Positions 48,893 through 58,059 of a stretch of 64,000 nucleotides of DNA are shown here, piece by piece; positions within the stretch are counted from its first letter, which is position 1; every line of letters begins with the position of its first letter. A model generated the notes under the pieces. That model saw only the letters and a list, made by a program, of their open reading frames with translations, was not told the origin of the DNA and searched no databases. A program made the translations under genes and the position numbers. Location of the stretch: assembly GCF_014651015.1 (NCBI RefSeq), contig NZ_BMWB01000001.1:124001-188000 (forward strand), written 5' to 3'. The stretch comes from Streptomyces xantholiticus. GTDB taxonomy: Bacteria > Actinomycetota > Actinomycetes > Streptomycetales > Streptomycetaceae.

Positions 48893-49115
48893 GACGCAGA
48901 TGCCCTTCATGCTCTTCTCGGCTCCGTCGGCCTCGGCGGCGACGTCGGCGACCTGCTGCCAGGTGGGCTGTGCGGGCGTGGTCGGGCCGTGCTCGGCGAA
49001 GACGTCCTTGCGGTACATGAGGAAGGACGACTCGCCGTAGAAGGGCTCGGCGTACACGTGCCGTCGTGGGTGAGCGACCGGGCGACCGGTTTCAGGATGT
49101 CGCCCTTGCCCGCTT
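48893..49115 (-). pseudogene. Fragment of an ABC sugar-binding protein gene
   Basis: Antisense to the leader of gnd, two neighbouring frames read AGKGDILKPVARSLTHDG and then HVYAEPFYGESSFLMYRKDV followed by FAEHGPTTPAQPTWQQVADV and a KGICV end. This is the middle of a family 1 solute-binding protein for sugars or polyols, with a frameshift between the two parts and no start or end. Only about 75 codons survive. It is a decayed gene or a piece left by a rearrangement. Confidence 0.75.
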
Positions 49116-49263
49116 ACGGTGCCCGGGGGTGCGATTGGCGCCCGTGGGCGGGGTCTACCGTGTGCGGAGGCCTGCTCGAGGCTCGATGCTCGATGAATGG
49201 CCGGCACCGCCCGTACGTATGCGTAGGGGCGGCACTTACCTACGGACTTCCAGGAGCACACGC

Positions 49264-50706
49264 ATGAGTGGAACCGCCCAGATCGGTGTCACCGGGCTTG
49301 CGGTGATGGGCCGCAACCTCGCCCGCAACTTCGCGCGCAACGGGTTCACGGTGGCCGTCCACAACCGTACGGCGGCCAGGACACGCGCCCTGGTGGAGGA
49401 GTTCGGTCACGAGGGCACGTTCGTCGCCGCCGAGTCGGCGCAGGAGTTCGTCGCGGCGCTGGAACGGCCCCGCCGCCTGGTGATCATGGTCAAGGCGGGC
49501 GAGGCGACGGACGCGGTGATCGAGGAGTTCGCGCCGCTGCTCGATGAGGGCGACGTCATCATCGACGGCGGCAACGCCCACTTCGCCGACACACGGCGCC
49601 GCGAGAAGGAGCTCCGTGAGCGCGGCATCCACTTCGTGGGCGTCGGCATCTCCGGCGGCGAGGAGGGCGCCCTGCACGGCCCGAGCATCATGCCCGGCGG
49701 ATCTGCCGAGTCGTACGCCTCGCTCGGCCCGCTGCTGGAGAAGATCGCGGCGAAGGCCCCCGACGGCACGCCGTGTGTCACGCACGTCGGACCGGACGGC
49801 GCCGGGCACTTCGTGAAGATGGTCCACAACGGCATCGAGTACGCCGACATGCAGCTCATCGCGGAGGCGTACCATCTGCTGCGCGCGGTCGCGGGCTTCT
49901 CCCCCGAGCAGATCGCGGAGACCTTCCGAACCTGGAACACCGGGCGGCTCGACTCGTACCTGATCGAGATCACCGCGGAGGTGCTGGCGCACACGGACGC
50001 GGCGACGGGCAAGCCGTTCGTGGACGTCGTCATGGACCAGGCGGAGCAGAAGGGCACCGGCCGCTGGACGGTGCAGATCGCGCTCGACCTGGGCGTGCCG
50101 GTGTCGGGAATCGCGGAGGCGGTGTTCGCGCGGTCCCTCTCCGGCCACGCCGCACTGCGGGACGTCTCGCGCTCGCTGCCCGGCCCGCACCCCAAGCCGC
50201 TGGACGCGAACGAGGCGGGCCGTTTCGCCGACCAGGTGGAGCAGGCGCTGTACGCGTCCAAGATCGTGTCGTACACGCAGGGCTTCCACCAGGTACAGGC
50301 CGGCAGCGACGCGTACGACTGGGACGTGGACGCCGGTTCCGTGGCCGCGATCTGGCGGGCCGGGTGCATCATCAGGGCCGCGTTCCTGGACCGGATCCGC
50401 GGGGCGTACGACGAGCAGAGCGACCTGCCGAGCCTGCTGGCCGACAAGCAGTTCGCCGACGAGATCGGCGCGGCGCAGGACGACTGGCGGGAGGTCGTCG
50501 CGACGGCCGCCCGTCAGGGTGTGCCGACCCCGGGCTTCTCCGCGGCACTGGCCTACTACGACGCGCTGCGCGCCGCGCGGCTGCCTGCCGCGCTCACCCA
50601 GGGCCAGCGTGACTTCTTCGGCGCGCACACCTACCGGCGGACCGACCGCGACGGGTCGTTCCACACCCTCTGGGGCGGCGACCGCACGGAGGTGGACGCG
50701 GGCTGA
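49264..50706 (+). CDS. gnd: 6-phosphogluconate dehydrogenase (decarboxylating)
   Basis: A 480-aa enzyme of the oxidative pentose phosphate pathway. GVTGLAVMGRNLARNFARNG is the NADP(+) loop; GISGGEEGALHGPSIMPGG and HFVKMVHNGIEYADMQLIAE hold the substrate-binding and catalytic Lys; the C-terminal helical domain ends AHTYRRTDRDGSFHTLWGG. Length matches the long-type enzyme. CAGGAG lies 10 bases before the ATG. Standing alone, with a small proline-rich gene facing it. Confidence 0.96.
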   Translation: MSGTAQIGVTGLAVMGRNLARNFARNGFTVAVHNRTAARTRALVEEFGHEGTFVAAESAQEFVAALERPRRLVIMVKAGEATDAVIEEFAPLLDEGDVIIDGGNAHFADTRRREKELRERGIHFVGVGISGGEEGALHGPSIMPGGSAESYASLGPLLEKIAAKAPDGTPCVTHVGPDGAGHFVKMVHNGIEYADMQLIAEAYHLLRAVAGFSPEQIAETFRTWNTGRLDSYLIEITAEVLAHTDAATGKPFVDVVMDQAEQKGTGRWTVQIALDLGVPVSGIAEAVFARSLSGHAALRDVSRSLPGPHPKPLDANEAGRFADQVEQALYASKIVSYTQGFHQVQAGSDAYDWDVDAGSVAAIWRAGCIIRAAFLDRIRGAYDEQSDLPSLLADKQFADEIGAAQDDWREVVATAARQGVPTPGFSAALAYYDALRAARLPAALTQGQRDFFGAHTYRRTDRDGSFHTLWGGDRTEVDAG

Positions 50707-50715
50707 CCTCCCGGC

Positions 50716-50919
50716 TCAGGGCCCGGCGGGTCCCGGCTGGGGTTCCGGCTCAGGCACGGGGTCCGGGCCGGGCCCCGGCGGCCTGGGGATCGGATCCGGC
50801 GAGGGCACCGGCGGCGGGCTCGGCGTCGGCACCGGCCCGGGCAGCGGCCCCGGGTCCGGCGGCGGCCCGGGATCGGGCGTGGGCACCGGCGGTGCGGGGT
50901 CAGGATGCGGGTGCGTCAT
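50716..50919 (-). CDS. Small proline-rich repeat protein
   Basis: A 67-aa protein starting MTHPHPDPAPPVPTPD and made almost wholly of PxP, PDPGP and PSP repeats, with no signal peptide. GGGAGG lies 6 bases before the ATG at 50919, which argues that it is translated despite low complexity. Such short proline-rich proteins are common near metabolic genes in streptomycetes; no function is known. An upstream open frame lacks a start signal. Confidence 0.6.
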   Translation of the reverse strand: MTHPHPDPAPPVPTPDPGPPPDPGPLPGPVPTPSPPPVPSPDPIPRPPGPGPDPVPEPEPQPGPAGP

Positions 50920-51149
50920 GCGAGCCTCCCGGGTACGTTGCGTGTCTCGGGGTCCGCGTTCCCATGCGTGGCGGATCCACTCCCCACGGGGCGCGCGGAT
51001 CTCGTACGGCGCGGGCGGAGGCAGGGATCTCCCCACCCCACCTCTTCCCGGATCGGCGGCTCCGTCCGCGGGAGCCGGCCGAGCCCCCTGAGCGGCATCC
51101 GGGCGGCGTCCGGTTCGGGAAGGGCGCCACCCCCGAGGGCGCCGACCGG

Positions 51150-51191
51150 CCCGCCTGCGTCCCGGAGGGACCCGCCTGCGTCCCGGAGGGG
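51150..51191. repeat. Tandem 21-base direct repeat after panD
   Basis: Two adjacent copies of a 21-base unit (CCCGCCTGCGTCCCGGAGGG plus A or G) immediately beyond the panD stop. Only the last base differs, so it is a recent duplication. Confidence 0.85.
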
Positions 51192-51192
51192 A

Positions 51193-51615
51193 TCAGAGCG
51201 ACGCGGCCGCCTGGGGGCTGCGCTCGGTCTCGCTGCCGGGCACGGGCTCCGAGGCGTCGGATCCGAGCGCCACGATCCTGTTGTCCGCGTCCACATGCAC
51301 CACGCTCGGCACCAGGGTGCGTGCCTCCGCGTCCTCGACCTGGGCGTAGCTGATGAGGATGACGAGGTCACCGGGGTGCACGAGATGCGCGGCCGCCCCG
51401 TTGATCCCGATCACACCGGAGCCGCGCTGCCCCTCGATGACGTAGGTCTCCAGCCGGGCGCCGTTGGTGATGTCGACGATGTGGACGAGTTCACCGGGGA
51501 GCAGGTCGGCGGCGTCCATGAGGTCCCGGTCGACGGTGACGGAGCCGACGTAGTGCAGGTCGGCCTGGGTGACCGTGGCCCGGTGGATCTTGGACTTGAA
51601 CATGGTGCGCAGCAT
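51193..51615 (-). CDS. panD: Aspartate 1-decarboxylase proenzyme
   Basis: A 140-aa pyruvoyl enzyme that makes beta-alanine for pantothenate. YVGSV contains the Gly24-Ser25 self-cleavage site that yields the pyruvoyl group; Lys9, Arg54 and Tyr58 of the active site and the [20 protein letters not shown] core are present. GGGAG precedes the ATG at 51615. No other pan gene is beside it. Shortly after the stop lies a 21-base tandem repeat. Confidence 0.97.
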   Translation of the reverse strand: MLRTMFKSKIHRATVTQADLHYVGSVTVDRDLMDAADLLPGELVHIVDITNGARLETYVIEGQRGSGVIGINGAAAHLVHPGDLVILISYAQVEDAEARTLVPSVVHVDADNRIVALGSDASEPVPGSETERSPQAAASL

Positions 51616-52349
51616 GTACTACTCCCAGAGGGTTGGCTCCCTGCCTGCTCTTGCAGGTCAAGGGCGTTTCTCACTCTACATCGGCACGGTTTTCCAACGG
51701 GGTGCCGACCATGGTCAAAGACTGAAGCTGACCAGTCGCTGACTTACCTGACGGCGCGTCCGCAATAAAGTCGAAAGGACCCTACGTCACAGACGCGGTC
51801 TGTGCTCGTGAGAGCCGTCACATCACGGGGCTGGATCGCAGCGCTTCGTCAGTCGGCTCCAGAGCGCGGAGGCTGAGCGTTCGGCCCGGTATGGAAGGCG
51901 ACGATCCGCGGGACTGGGACGCGCTGCGCGCCGCAGGTAAAGAAGTGGACGCCGCTTCTCCAACCCCCGCTCCGTGGTAATCGCCCGCGCACCCCCGGGT
52001 GAGCCCCCAACAGAAGTTCCAGGGCCTACTTGGAGGCGTTGTCGCCGCCGCGAGTCGAGAAGGCGGCGACGCCGCCGATGGTGCAGATCTGCAGGATGTG
52101 GCTGCATCCCGCTACGCCCTGGCCATCGTCCAACGTGGTCGACCGGACGCCCTGGCCGGAATGCCAGTGCGGCGGCGCCACCGACCCGCGCCGACCGCAG
52201 CTGGGCCACTGCCACAGGCGAGAACCCCGGCTACGCCTCGCCCGCAACGCGCACAGGCGTATGCGCACGTTGGGGCGACTGCTCGGGGGGCGCCGAGTGG
52301 GTAGCGCTCAGGGTGCTGCTGCAGCGGCCAGTTCCCGCAACTGATTGAC
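51616..52349. other. 734-base non-coding region between panD and the DUF5302 gene
   Basis: No gene is supported. It must contain the panD promoter. CACAGAC-GCG-GTCTGTG at 51788-51804 is a perfect 7-base inverted repeat. A 29-codon frame at 51891-51980 (MEGDDPRDWDALRAAG start) and a minus-strand frame ending near 52026 lack ribosome-binding sites and may be decayed gene pieces. Confidence 0.5.
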
Positions 52350-52592
52350 TCAGCCGCCGCTCTTGCGCCTGAACGACCGCTGGCTCGCAGCCGGGCCGTG
52401 CGCCGCACGCACCTTCGACGCATCCGGGTTGGCGGCACCATCGGCCGCGCCCGCCTGCGCACCGCGCTTGCGCGCCAGGGCTTCGCGGAACTTGCGCTTG
52501 AGGTCGTAGTTGCCGTCGCTGTCCGGCGCCAGAGGGGACGTCTCCGGAGCAGCCGGCTCCGAACCTTCCGTAGTTACGGGCTCTGCGGTCAT
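52350..52592 (-). CDS. DUF5302 family small protein
   Basis: An 80-aa protein starting MTAEPVTTEG, with DLKRKFREALARKRGAQAGA in the middle and RSFRRKSGG at the end, the pattern of the actinobacterial DUF5302 family. AGGAGG is 6 bases before the ATG at 52592, so the longer upstream frame is rejected. Basic and disordered; function unknown. Confidence 0.86.
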   Translation of the reverse strand: MTAEPVTTEGSEPAAPETSPLAPDSDGNYDLKRKFREALARKRGAQAGAADGAANPDASKVRAAHGPAASQRSFRRKSGG

Positions 52593-52794
52593 GGTGACCT
52601 CCTGGGTTCGGGGGTGGGCCAGCACAGCTTGTCATGCGGGGCGCCGGCACGATCATCCTGCCCCGTTCCGGCGGCTACCCCTGCCGCGGTCCAGGGCGCT
52701 CGCTTCGTGGGGTGGGGGGCACAGGACGGGCTTCGGGCCGGGCGGAGGGTTGTCGAGCCCTTGGCCCGGACGTTCACTGCCAGGGCAGCGGCTC

Positions 52795-53541
52795 TCAGCC
52801 GTTGCGACGTACGAGGGCGGCCTTGTGGGCCTCGGCGAGCTTGCGGGCCTCGCCGGCCTTTCGGGACTTGCCGCCGGCGCCGCGGGAGGTGTCCTTGCTG
52901 GTGCCGAGGCCGCGGAAGGGAGCGTTGCTGTTCTTGGGCCGGGGGCCGGCGGGCCCGCCGTCGAGCGGGGTGCCGGAGGGAGCCCTGGCGCCGGTGATGC
53001 GGCTCAGTTCCGCCTCGCCCGACCGGACCTTGGTGACGGTCGGCTCGATGCCGGCCCCGGCCATCATGCGGCTCGTCTCGCGGCGCCGGCCCGCCAGCAC
53101 GAGCGCGACCACTCTGCCGGACTCACCGGCGCGGGCGGTGCGACCTGCCCGGTGCACATGGTCCTTGGGGTCGGTGGGCGGGTCGATGTTGACCACGAGA
53201 TCGAGATCGTCGACGTGCAGGCCGCGGGCCGCGACATTGGTCGCCACCAGAACGGTGATCTGGCCGTTCTTGAACTGCGCCAGGGTCCGTGTGCGCTGTG
53301 CCTGGGACTTGCCGCTGTGCAGAGCCCCGGCGTGCACCCCGCTGGCCCGCAGATGCCGGGTGAGCTGGTCGACGGCGTGCTTGGTGTCGAGGAACAGCAG
53401 TACGCGGCCTTCGCGGGCGGCGATCTCCGTGGTGACGGCGTAGCGGTCAGGGCCGTGGACGACCAGAACGTGGTGCTCCATCGTCGAGACCGTGCCCGCG
53501 GACGGGCCGACCGAGTGGACGACGGGGTCGTGGAGGACATC
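52795..53541 (-). pseudogene. DEAD-box RNA helicase, C-terminal half only
   Basis: About 249 codons matching only the second RecA-like domain and tail of a DEAD-box helicase: EGRVLLFLDTKHAVDQL, VLVATNVAARGLHVDDLDLV and HRAGRTARAGESGRVV are motifs IV-VI, followed by a basic tail. The ATPase half (Q motif, Walker A, DEAD) is absent; similarity begins abruptly at VLHDPVVHSVGPSAG, which in intact proteins lies just after the first domain. An ATG at 53481 could still start a short product but it could not hydrolyse ATP alone. Probably a truncated gene. Confidence 0.82.
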
Positions 53542-53557
53542 GCGTCGGGAGGGGCAC

Positions 53558-53760
53558 AGGCACGAGTACGTCCTCGACCTGCGCACCCTGCGCCAGGCGC
53601 CGCTCGCCGAGCGCCACAGCGTGGACGAACAGGCCACCTGCCTGGGCAACCGCACCGGCGCCTACACCCTGACCACGAACGGCAAGATCGGCAGCAGTGC
53701 CCTTGGGAGCGTCCCGGCGGACGGCACGGGAAACCCGCGTCTGCTGATGCGGGCGCCTCG
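53558..53760 (+). pseudogene. 5'-truncated fragment of an unidentified gene
   Basis: The frame from about 53564 reads EYVLDLRTLRQAPLAERHSV and then TGAYTLTTNGKIGSSALGSV, with coding-like composition, beta-rich character and no start codon, and fades after 53760. It begins within about 25 bases of the point where the helicase fragment on the other strand loses its similarity, so both genes appear to have lost their 5' ends at one junction. I do not recognise the family. Confidence 0.5.
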
Positions 53761-53844
53761 TCGCCGGCGCCGCTGTAGACGGCACCCCGGCCTGCCGGCC
53801 ACGCTGGAGGGGCACGGATTCGGGAGCTTAGGTACGTTTCCGGT

Positions 53845-55986
53845 ATGGGCATCGATGTCGACGCGTTCCTCCGTCGTCTGGCTGAGGAGTTCAGACCCCG
53901 GGCGGAGGAGTCGGCCGACCTGCTGCTGCGACGCCTGCGCGTCGACATGCCCGAGCTGTGGGAGCACGAAGAGATCGTCGAGCTCGCGCTGGAGGAGACG
54001 GCCAAGCACATCACCAGGTTCCTGGACGTGCTCGAAGGGCGCATCGACGCGACGGAGGTCGAGGCGCCGTCCGAGGCGCTGGAGGTCGCCCGCCAGGCCG
54101 CCCGGCGCGGGGTGCCGATCAGCCAGCTGCTGCGCTCCTACCGCCTCGGTCACTTGGTCCTGGTCCAGCTGATCCAGGGCGAGGCCGCCCGGCTCACCGA
54201 TGACTGGGAGCTGATGAACGCCGCGGCCACGCGGCTGGTCGGCGCGGCCTTCGCGTACGTCGACCGCGGGTCGGAGCAGGTCGTCGCGGCCTATCAGGAG
54301 GAGCGCGACCGGCGGGTGCAGCGACGGCTGCTGCTGGCCAACGAGGCGAGCCGGCGGATCGGGACGAGTCTCGACACCGCCCATACCGCCGAGGAGCTGG
54401 CGGAGTTCGGCACCGAGGACTTCGCCGACCTCGTCACCGTCGACCTCCTCGACTCCCTGCTCCACGACGGCGACGCCCATCCGCCCGCGCCGGCCGCGCG
54501 CACGCCGGTGCTGCGTCGTATCGCCCAGCGTTCGGCGCTGGACGACGACGTGGACCTGCCGGTCGCCACCGGCCGGACGCACACCTACCCGGCGGAGTCA
54601 GAACCGGCGCGCGCTCTGGCCTCGGGACAGCCCCGCCTGCACCGCGCCACGGCGCCCGCGTCCGACCACCACTCCGCGCTGCTGCTGCCCCTGCGGGCCC
54701 GCGGCAACGTCCTGGGCCTCGCCCACTTCCTCCGCCGCGCCACCGCGCCCCCCTTCGACGACGACGACCTTCTGCTGGCCCAGGAGATCGCGGCACTGGC
54801 GGCGGTGTCCATCGACAACGCCCGCCGGTACAGCCAGGAGCGCACCACCGCGCTCACCCTCCAGCGAAGCCTGCTGCCGCAGCGCGCGGTGCAGCAGTCC
54901 GCCGTCGACACGGCGTCCCGCTATCTGCCGAGCGGTGCGCGGACCGGCGTGGGCGGTGACTGGTACGACGTGATTCCGCTGTCCGGAGCGCGCGTCGCCC
55001 TCGTCGTCGGCGACGTCGTCGGCCGCGGGCTGAACGCCGCCGCCACCATGGGCCGCCTGCGCACGGCCGTGCGGTCCTTCGCGGACATCGATCTGATGCC
55101 CGACGAACTCCTCACGCACCTGGACGACGTGGTGATCCGCCTCCAGCACGAGGAGACGCGGGACTACGGCGAGTTGAGCGCCACCTGCCTGTACGCGGTC
55201 TACGATCCGGTGTCCCGCCTGTGCACGCTGGCCAGCGCCGGCCATGTCGCGCCGGCCGTGGCAACTCCGCCTCCTGCCCGGGGCGTCGACGCCATCTGGG
55301 CGGTCGACTTCCCCGAGATGCCGATCGGCCCACCCCTGGGCCTGGGCGGACTCCCCTTCGAGACGTCGCAGTTCGAGCTGGCGGAGGGCAGCCTGCTGGC
55401 CCTGTACACCGACGGCCTCATCCAGAGCCGTGGCCGTGACGTCGACTCCGCGCGCGCCGCACTGTGCGACGCCCTCACCGACGGACCGGACGCGCCGGAG
55501 GAGATCTGCGACCGGCTGCTGGCCGCCGTACTGCCCGTGGATCGCTCCGACGACGTCGCCCTGCTGGTGGCGCGGACCCGGGCCCTCGACCCCGGCCACG
55601 TCACCACGCTGGACCTGCCCTCGGACCCGGCGGCCGTCGCAGGCGCGCGCGGCCACACGTCCGAGGCGCTCGCCGCCTGGGGGCTGGAGGAGCTGTCCTT
55701 CGCCACGGAACTGATCGTCAGCGAACTGGTCACCAACGCGATCCGCTACGGCAAGGGTCCGATCCAGCTCCGGCTGATCCTGCAGTCCACGCTCACCTGC
55801 GAGGTTTTCGATACGAACAGCACCTCCCCGCACCTGCGCCACGCCCGCACCTTCGACGAGGGCGGGCGCGGGCTGCTGCTGGTCGCCCAGCTCGCCGAGC
55901 GCTGGGGCACACGGCACAGCCGCGAGGGCAAGGTGATCTGGGCGGAACAGGCCCTGCCCACCGAGGCAGACGGCGTCCTCAGCTGA
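53845..55986 (+). CDS. SpoIIE-type PP2C phosphatase with RsbRD-like and GAF domains
   Basis: A 713-aa protein. The N-terminal helical domain (about 1-150, ELWEHEEIVELALEETAKHI and QLLRSYRLGHLVLVQLI) resembles RsbRD_N. A GAF domain (about 165-325) precedes the PP2C domain (about 340-560, GVGGDWYDVIPLSGARVALV, LLALYTDGLIQSRG) and a C-terminal HATPase (about 585-700, ATELIVSELVTNAIRYGKG, GRGLLLVAQLAERWG). The combination suggests control of a stress sigma factor by dephosphorylating an anti-anti-sigma factor. Shine-Dalgarno is weak (TTAGG). It ends 8 bases into the symporter gene on the other strand. Confidence 0.92.
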   Translation: MGIDVDAFLRRLAEEFRPRAEESADLLLRRLRVDMPELWEHEEIVELALEETAKHITRFLDVLEGRIDATEVEAPSEALEVARQAARRGVPISQLLRSYRLGHLVLVQLIQGEAARLTDDWELMNAAATRLVGAAFAYVDRGSEQVVAAYQEERDRRVQRRLLLANEASRRIGTSLDTAHTAEELAEFGTEDFADLVTVDLLDSLLHDGDAHPPAPAARTPVLRRIAQRSALDDDVDLPVATGRTHTYPAESEPARALASGQPRLHRATAPASDHHSALLLPLRARGNVLGLAHFLRRATAPPFDDDDLLLAQEIAALAAVSIDNARRYSQERTTALTLQRSLLPQRAVQQSAVDTASRYLPSGARTGVGGDWYDVIPLSGARVALVVGDVVGRGLNAAATMGRLRTAVRSFADIDLMPDELLTHLDDVVIRLQHEETRDYGELSATCLYAVYDPVSRLCTLASAGHVAPAVATPPPARGVDAIWAVDFPEMPIGPPLGLGGLPFETSQFELAEGSLLALYTDGLIQSRGRDVDSARAALCDALTDGPDAPEEICDRLLAAVLPVDRSDDVALLVARTRALDPGHVTTLDLPSDPAAVAGARGHTSEALAAWGLEELSFATELIVSELVTNAIRYGKGPIQLRLILQSTLTCEVFDTNSTSPHLRHARTFDEGGRGLLLVAQLAERWGTRHSREGKVIWAEQALPTEADGVLS

Positions 55987-57577
55987 CGCCCTGCTCCACC
56001 CGTCTCTCGGCGTGAACCGGTCCCCGGCCCGGGTTCCTGCTGCCGAGCCATCCGAGAAGGAACGCCGCGGGTACGGAGACCAGGCCCGGGGACCGGAACG
56101 GATACCAGTTGAATTCCGCCCCCGGCATGAGCGCGTACGCGGATCCGGACATGGTGGGAGAGAACATCGTCAGGACGGTGCACAGCAGCAGCCCCCCGTA
56201 GACGGACCACACCAGTCCTCTGCGGTTGAATCCCTTCCAGAAGAAGGAGTAGACGACCACCGGGGCCACGCATGAGGCCGCGACGCTCATCGAGAAGATG
56301 GCGAGGAACTCCAGCGAGTACCGGTGCGCGGCCGCGGACAGCGTCAGACCCATGACGCCCAAGGCGACGATGGCAAGACGCAGGACGCGCACCTGTCGGG
56401 TGGTGGTGCGAGGGCCGTCGGCGCGCGCGAACACATCGTGGGCCAGGGAGACGGCGGCTGCGAACACCACGCTGGTCACGGTCGTGAGGACGACAAGGAA
56501 AGCGACACAGGCCACGACGGTGATCAGCGCGGCGCGTGTGGCGGAGCCGTTCGGCAGGACGTCGGAGGCGAGCAGGATCGGGGAGGCCTGCCCGTTGGCG
56601 TCGACCATACCGATTCCCCAGCCACCGACCACCGCCGCGGCCGCGAAGCCCGCGGCGATCATGAGGAGGAAGTAGGCACCGGTCAGGCCCGCGGCGATGC
56701 TCATGGATCGCCGTGCCGAGCGGCCGCTGCGGGACGCGGCGATGCGCAGGATCAGGTGCGGCATCGCGACCGTCCCGAGGATCTGGACGAGGTGATCGCT
56801 GATCATGTTGAGGGGCACGAGGCTCGATATGTGTGCCCAGAGCCCCGGGCCGAGATAGTCCTCGGGCGCCACGCTCTTGTCCACCGCGGCCGAGAGCAGG
56901 CTCCCCGCGTCCCACGAGAACTTCCGCAGGGACAGCACCGTGAGCACCGCGAGCGTCACCAGGGTGATGACGACCTTGACCACGTGGATGCGGCTGGTGC
57001 CCTTGAAATCCGCCACGGCGGCGAAGCAGACGACGAGCCCGCCCATCAACACCGTGCACAGCACCTGGGCCGCATCGGTCGACATGCCGATCAGCATGGC
57101 CGCGATGATGCCGCCGGCCCGCAGCTGGAGCACGAGCATGGGAAGCGTGACGGCGAGGGTCACCACAGCCGCGGCGATGCGCGGCGCCGCCCCGGACGCC
57201 CGCAGGGAGAAGAGGTCGCCGAGTGTGTAGCGGCCACTGTTGCGGATCTTTTGCGCGAGGAGCAGCAACAGTCCGAGTGCGATGACGCTGTCGACGGCCG
57301 AGGCGTAACCGTCGTAGCCGAAGAGAGCGATGGCCCCGGTGGTCGCGAACAGCGTGAGGACGGAGATGTGTTCGCCGGCCATGGCGAACCCGTTGAAGAC
57401 CGGTGAGAGGGACCGGTCGGCGATGTACAGCTCTTCCGGGTGGTCGTCGTGGGTGGCCAGAGTGAGGACCCACAGCAGGGCCAGACCGATGAAGACGAAG
57501 AAGGCGATCAGCACCGGGCCTCTCGCCGCCGAACCGATCGGGTCGTGTCCGCTCGAACTCAGGAGGTACCAGGTCAC
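55979..57577 (-). CDS. Sodium:solute symporter (SSS family, ActP-like)
   Basis: A 532-aa transporter with about 13 transmembrane segments. LYIADRSLSPVFNGFAMAGE, FGYDGYASAVDS and YTLGDLFSLRASGA are the cation/acetate symporter signature, and ILGTVAMPHLILRIAASRS matches the conserved core. A GTG at 57577 lies 4 bases beyond the DUF485 stop, next to GGTGA. It ends a five-gene amine-catabolism-like unit, so its substrate may be an organic acid or an amine-derived acid rather than acetate itself. A second symporter pair of this type is at 29911-32047. Confidence 0.89.
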   Translation of the reverse strand: MTWYLLSSSGHDPIGSAARGPVLIAFFVFIGLALLWVLTLATHDDHPEELYIADRSLSPVFNGFAMAGEHISVLTLFATTGAIALFGYDGYASAVDSVIALGLLLLLAQKIRNSGRYTLGDLFSLRASGAAPRIAAAVVTLAVTLPMLVLQLRAGGIIAAMLIGMSTDAAQVLCTVLMGGLVVCFAAVADFKGTSRIHVVKVVITLVTLAVLTVLSLRKFSWDAGSLLSAAVDKSVAPEDYLGPGLWAHISSLVPLNMISDHLVQILGTVAMPHLILRIAASRSGRSARRSMSIAAGLTGAYFLLMIAAGFAAAAVVGGWGIGMVDANGQASPILLASDVLPNGSATRAALITVVACVAFLVVLTTVTSVVFAAAVSLAHDVFARADGPRTTTRQVRVLRLAIVALGVMGLTLSAAAHRYSLEFLAIFSMSVAASCVAPVVVYSFFWKGFNRRGLVWSVYGGLLLCTVLTMFSPTMSGSAYALMPGAEFNWYPFRSPGLVSVPAAFLLGWLGSRNPGRGPVHAERRVEQGVS

Positions 57578-57581
57578 CGGG

Positions 57582-57935
57582 TCACCGCCCGGGACTCGTC
57601 GGCCGGAGGGGCACACCGGAGGCCCCGGACATCAGGTGCCGTTCGATGTGGTCACACACCCGCATCGCCCGGTTCTCGTACCACCAGACGCTGCCGGCGA
57701 AGACGCCGAGCTGCAGGATTCCCCAGCCGAGGCCAAGCGTGAGCCGGCCGTACACGGGAGCCTCGGCGAGCTCGGCGGCACAGGACAGCACGACACCGAC
57801 CGCGAAGGGCACCGCGTTGAGGGCAAGGAACACCAACTGGGCACGGTGCACGGCGTGGCGGTGAATGTCAGCGTGTTGCGGACGGACGTCCGTCACCGGC
57901 TCATCGGGCGGCTTAGGAACGAAGTAGGAGCGCAC
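57582..57935 (-). CDS. DUF485 membrane protein, second symporter partner
   Basis: A 117-aa protein with two transmembrane helices (about 35-55 and 68-84), of the same family as the one at 31667. It lies four bases before the symporter start and so belongs to it. GTG start with GAGAG 5-6 bases upstream. Together with the symporter it is the usual DUF485-SSS pair. Confidence 0.83.
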   Translation of the reverse strand: MRSYFVPKPPDEPVTDVRPQHADIHRHAVHRAQLVFLALNAVPFAVGVVLSCAAELAEAPVYGRLTLGLGWGILQLGVFAGSVWWYENRAMRVCDHIERHLMSGASGVPLRPTSPGR

Positions 57936-58059
57936 GGAACTCTCTTGTACGTAAGGGTGCGGGGGTTCGGGACGTAGTCACGGCGATCCGTGGCACGGAC
58001 ACGCTGACGGCCTCGCGGTCCCAGCGGGGCCGTCACTCCCTGCCGTCCGACCGGAACGG

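Noticed and set aside
52026..52130. Minus-strand frame ending in a short Cys/Ser/Thr-rich tail (GCSHILQICTIGGVAAF), like a lanthipeptide core.
   Set aside because: No ribosome-binding site, only a TTG start in frame, no modification enzyme nearby and no double-glycine leader. Reported only as possible decay.
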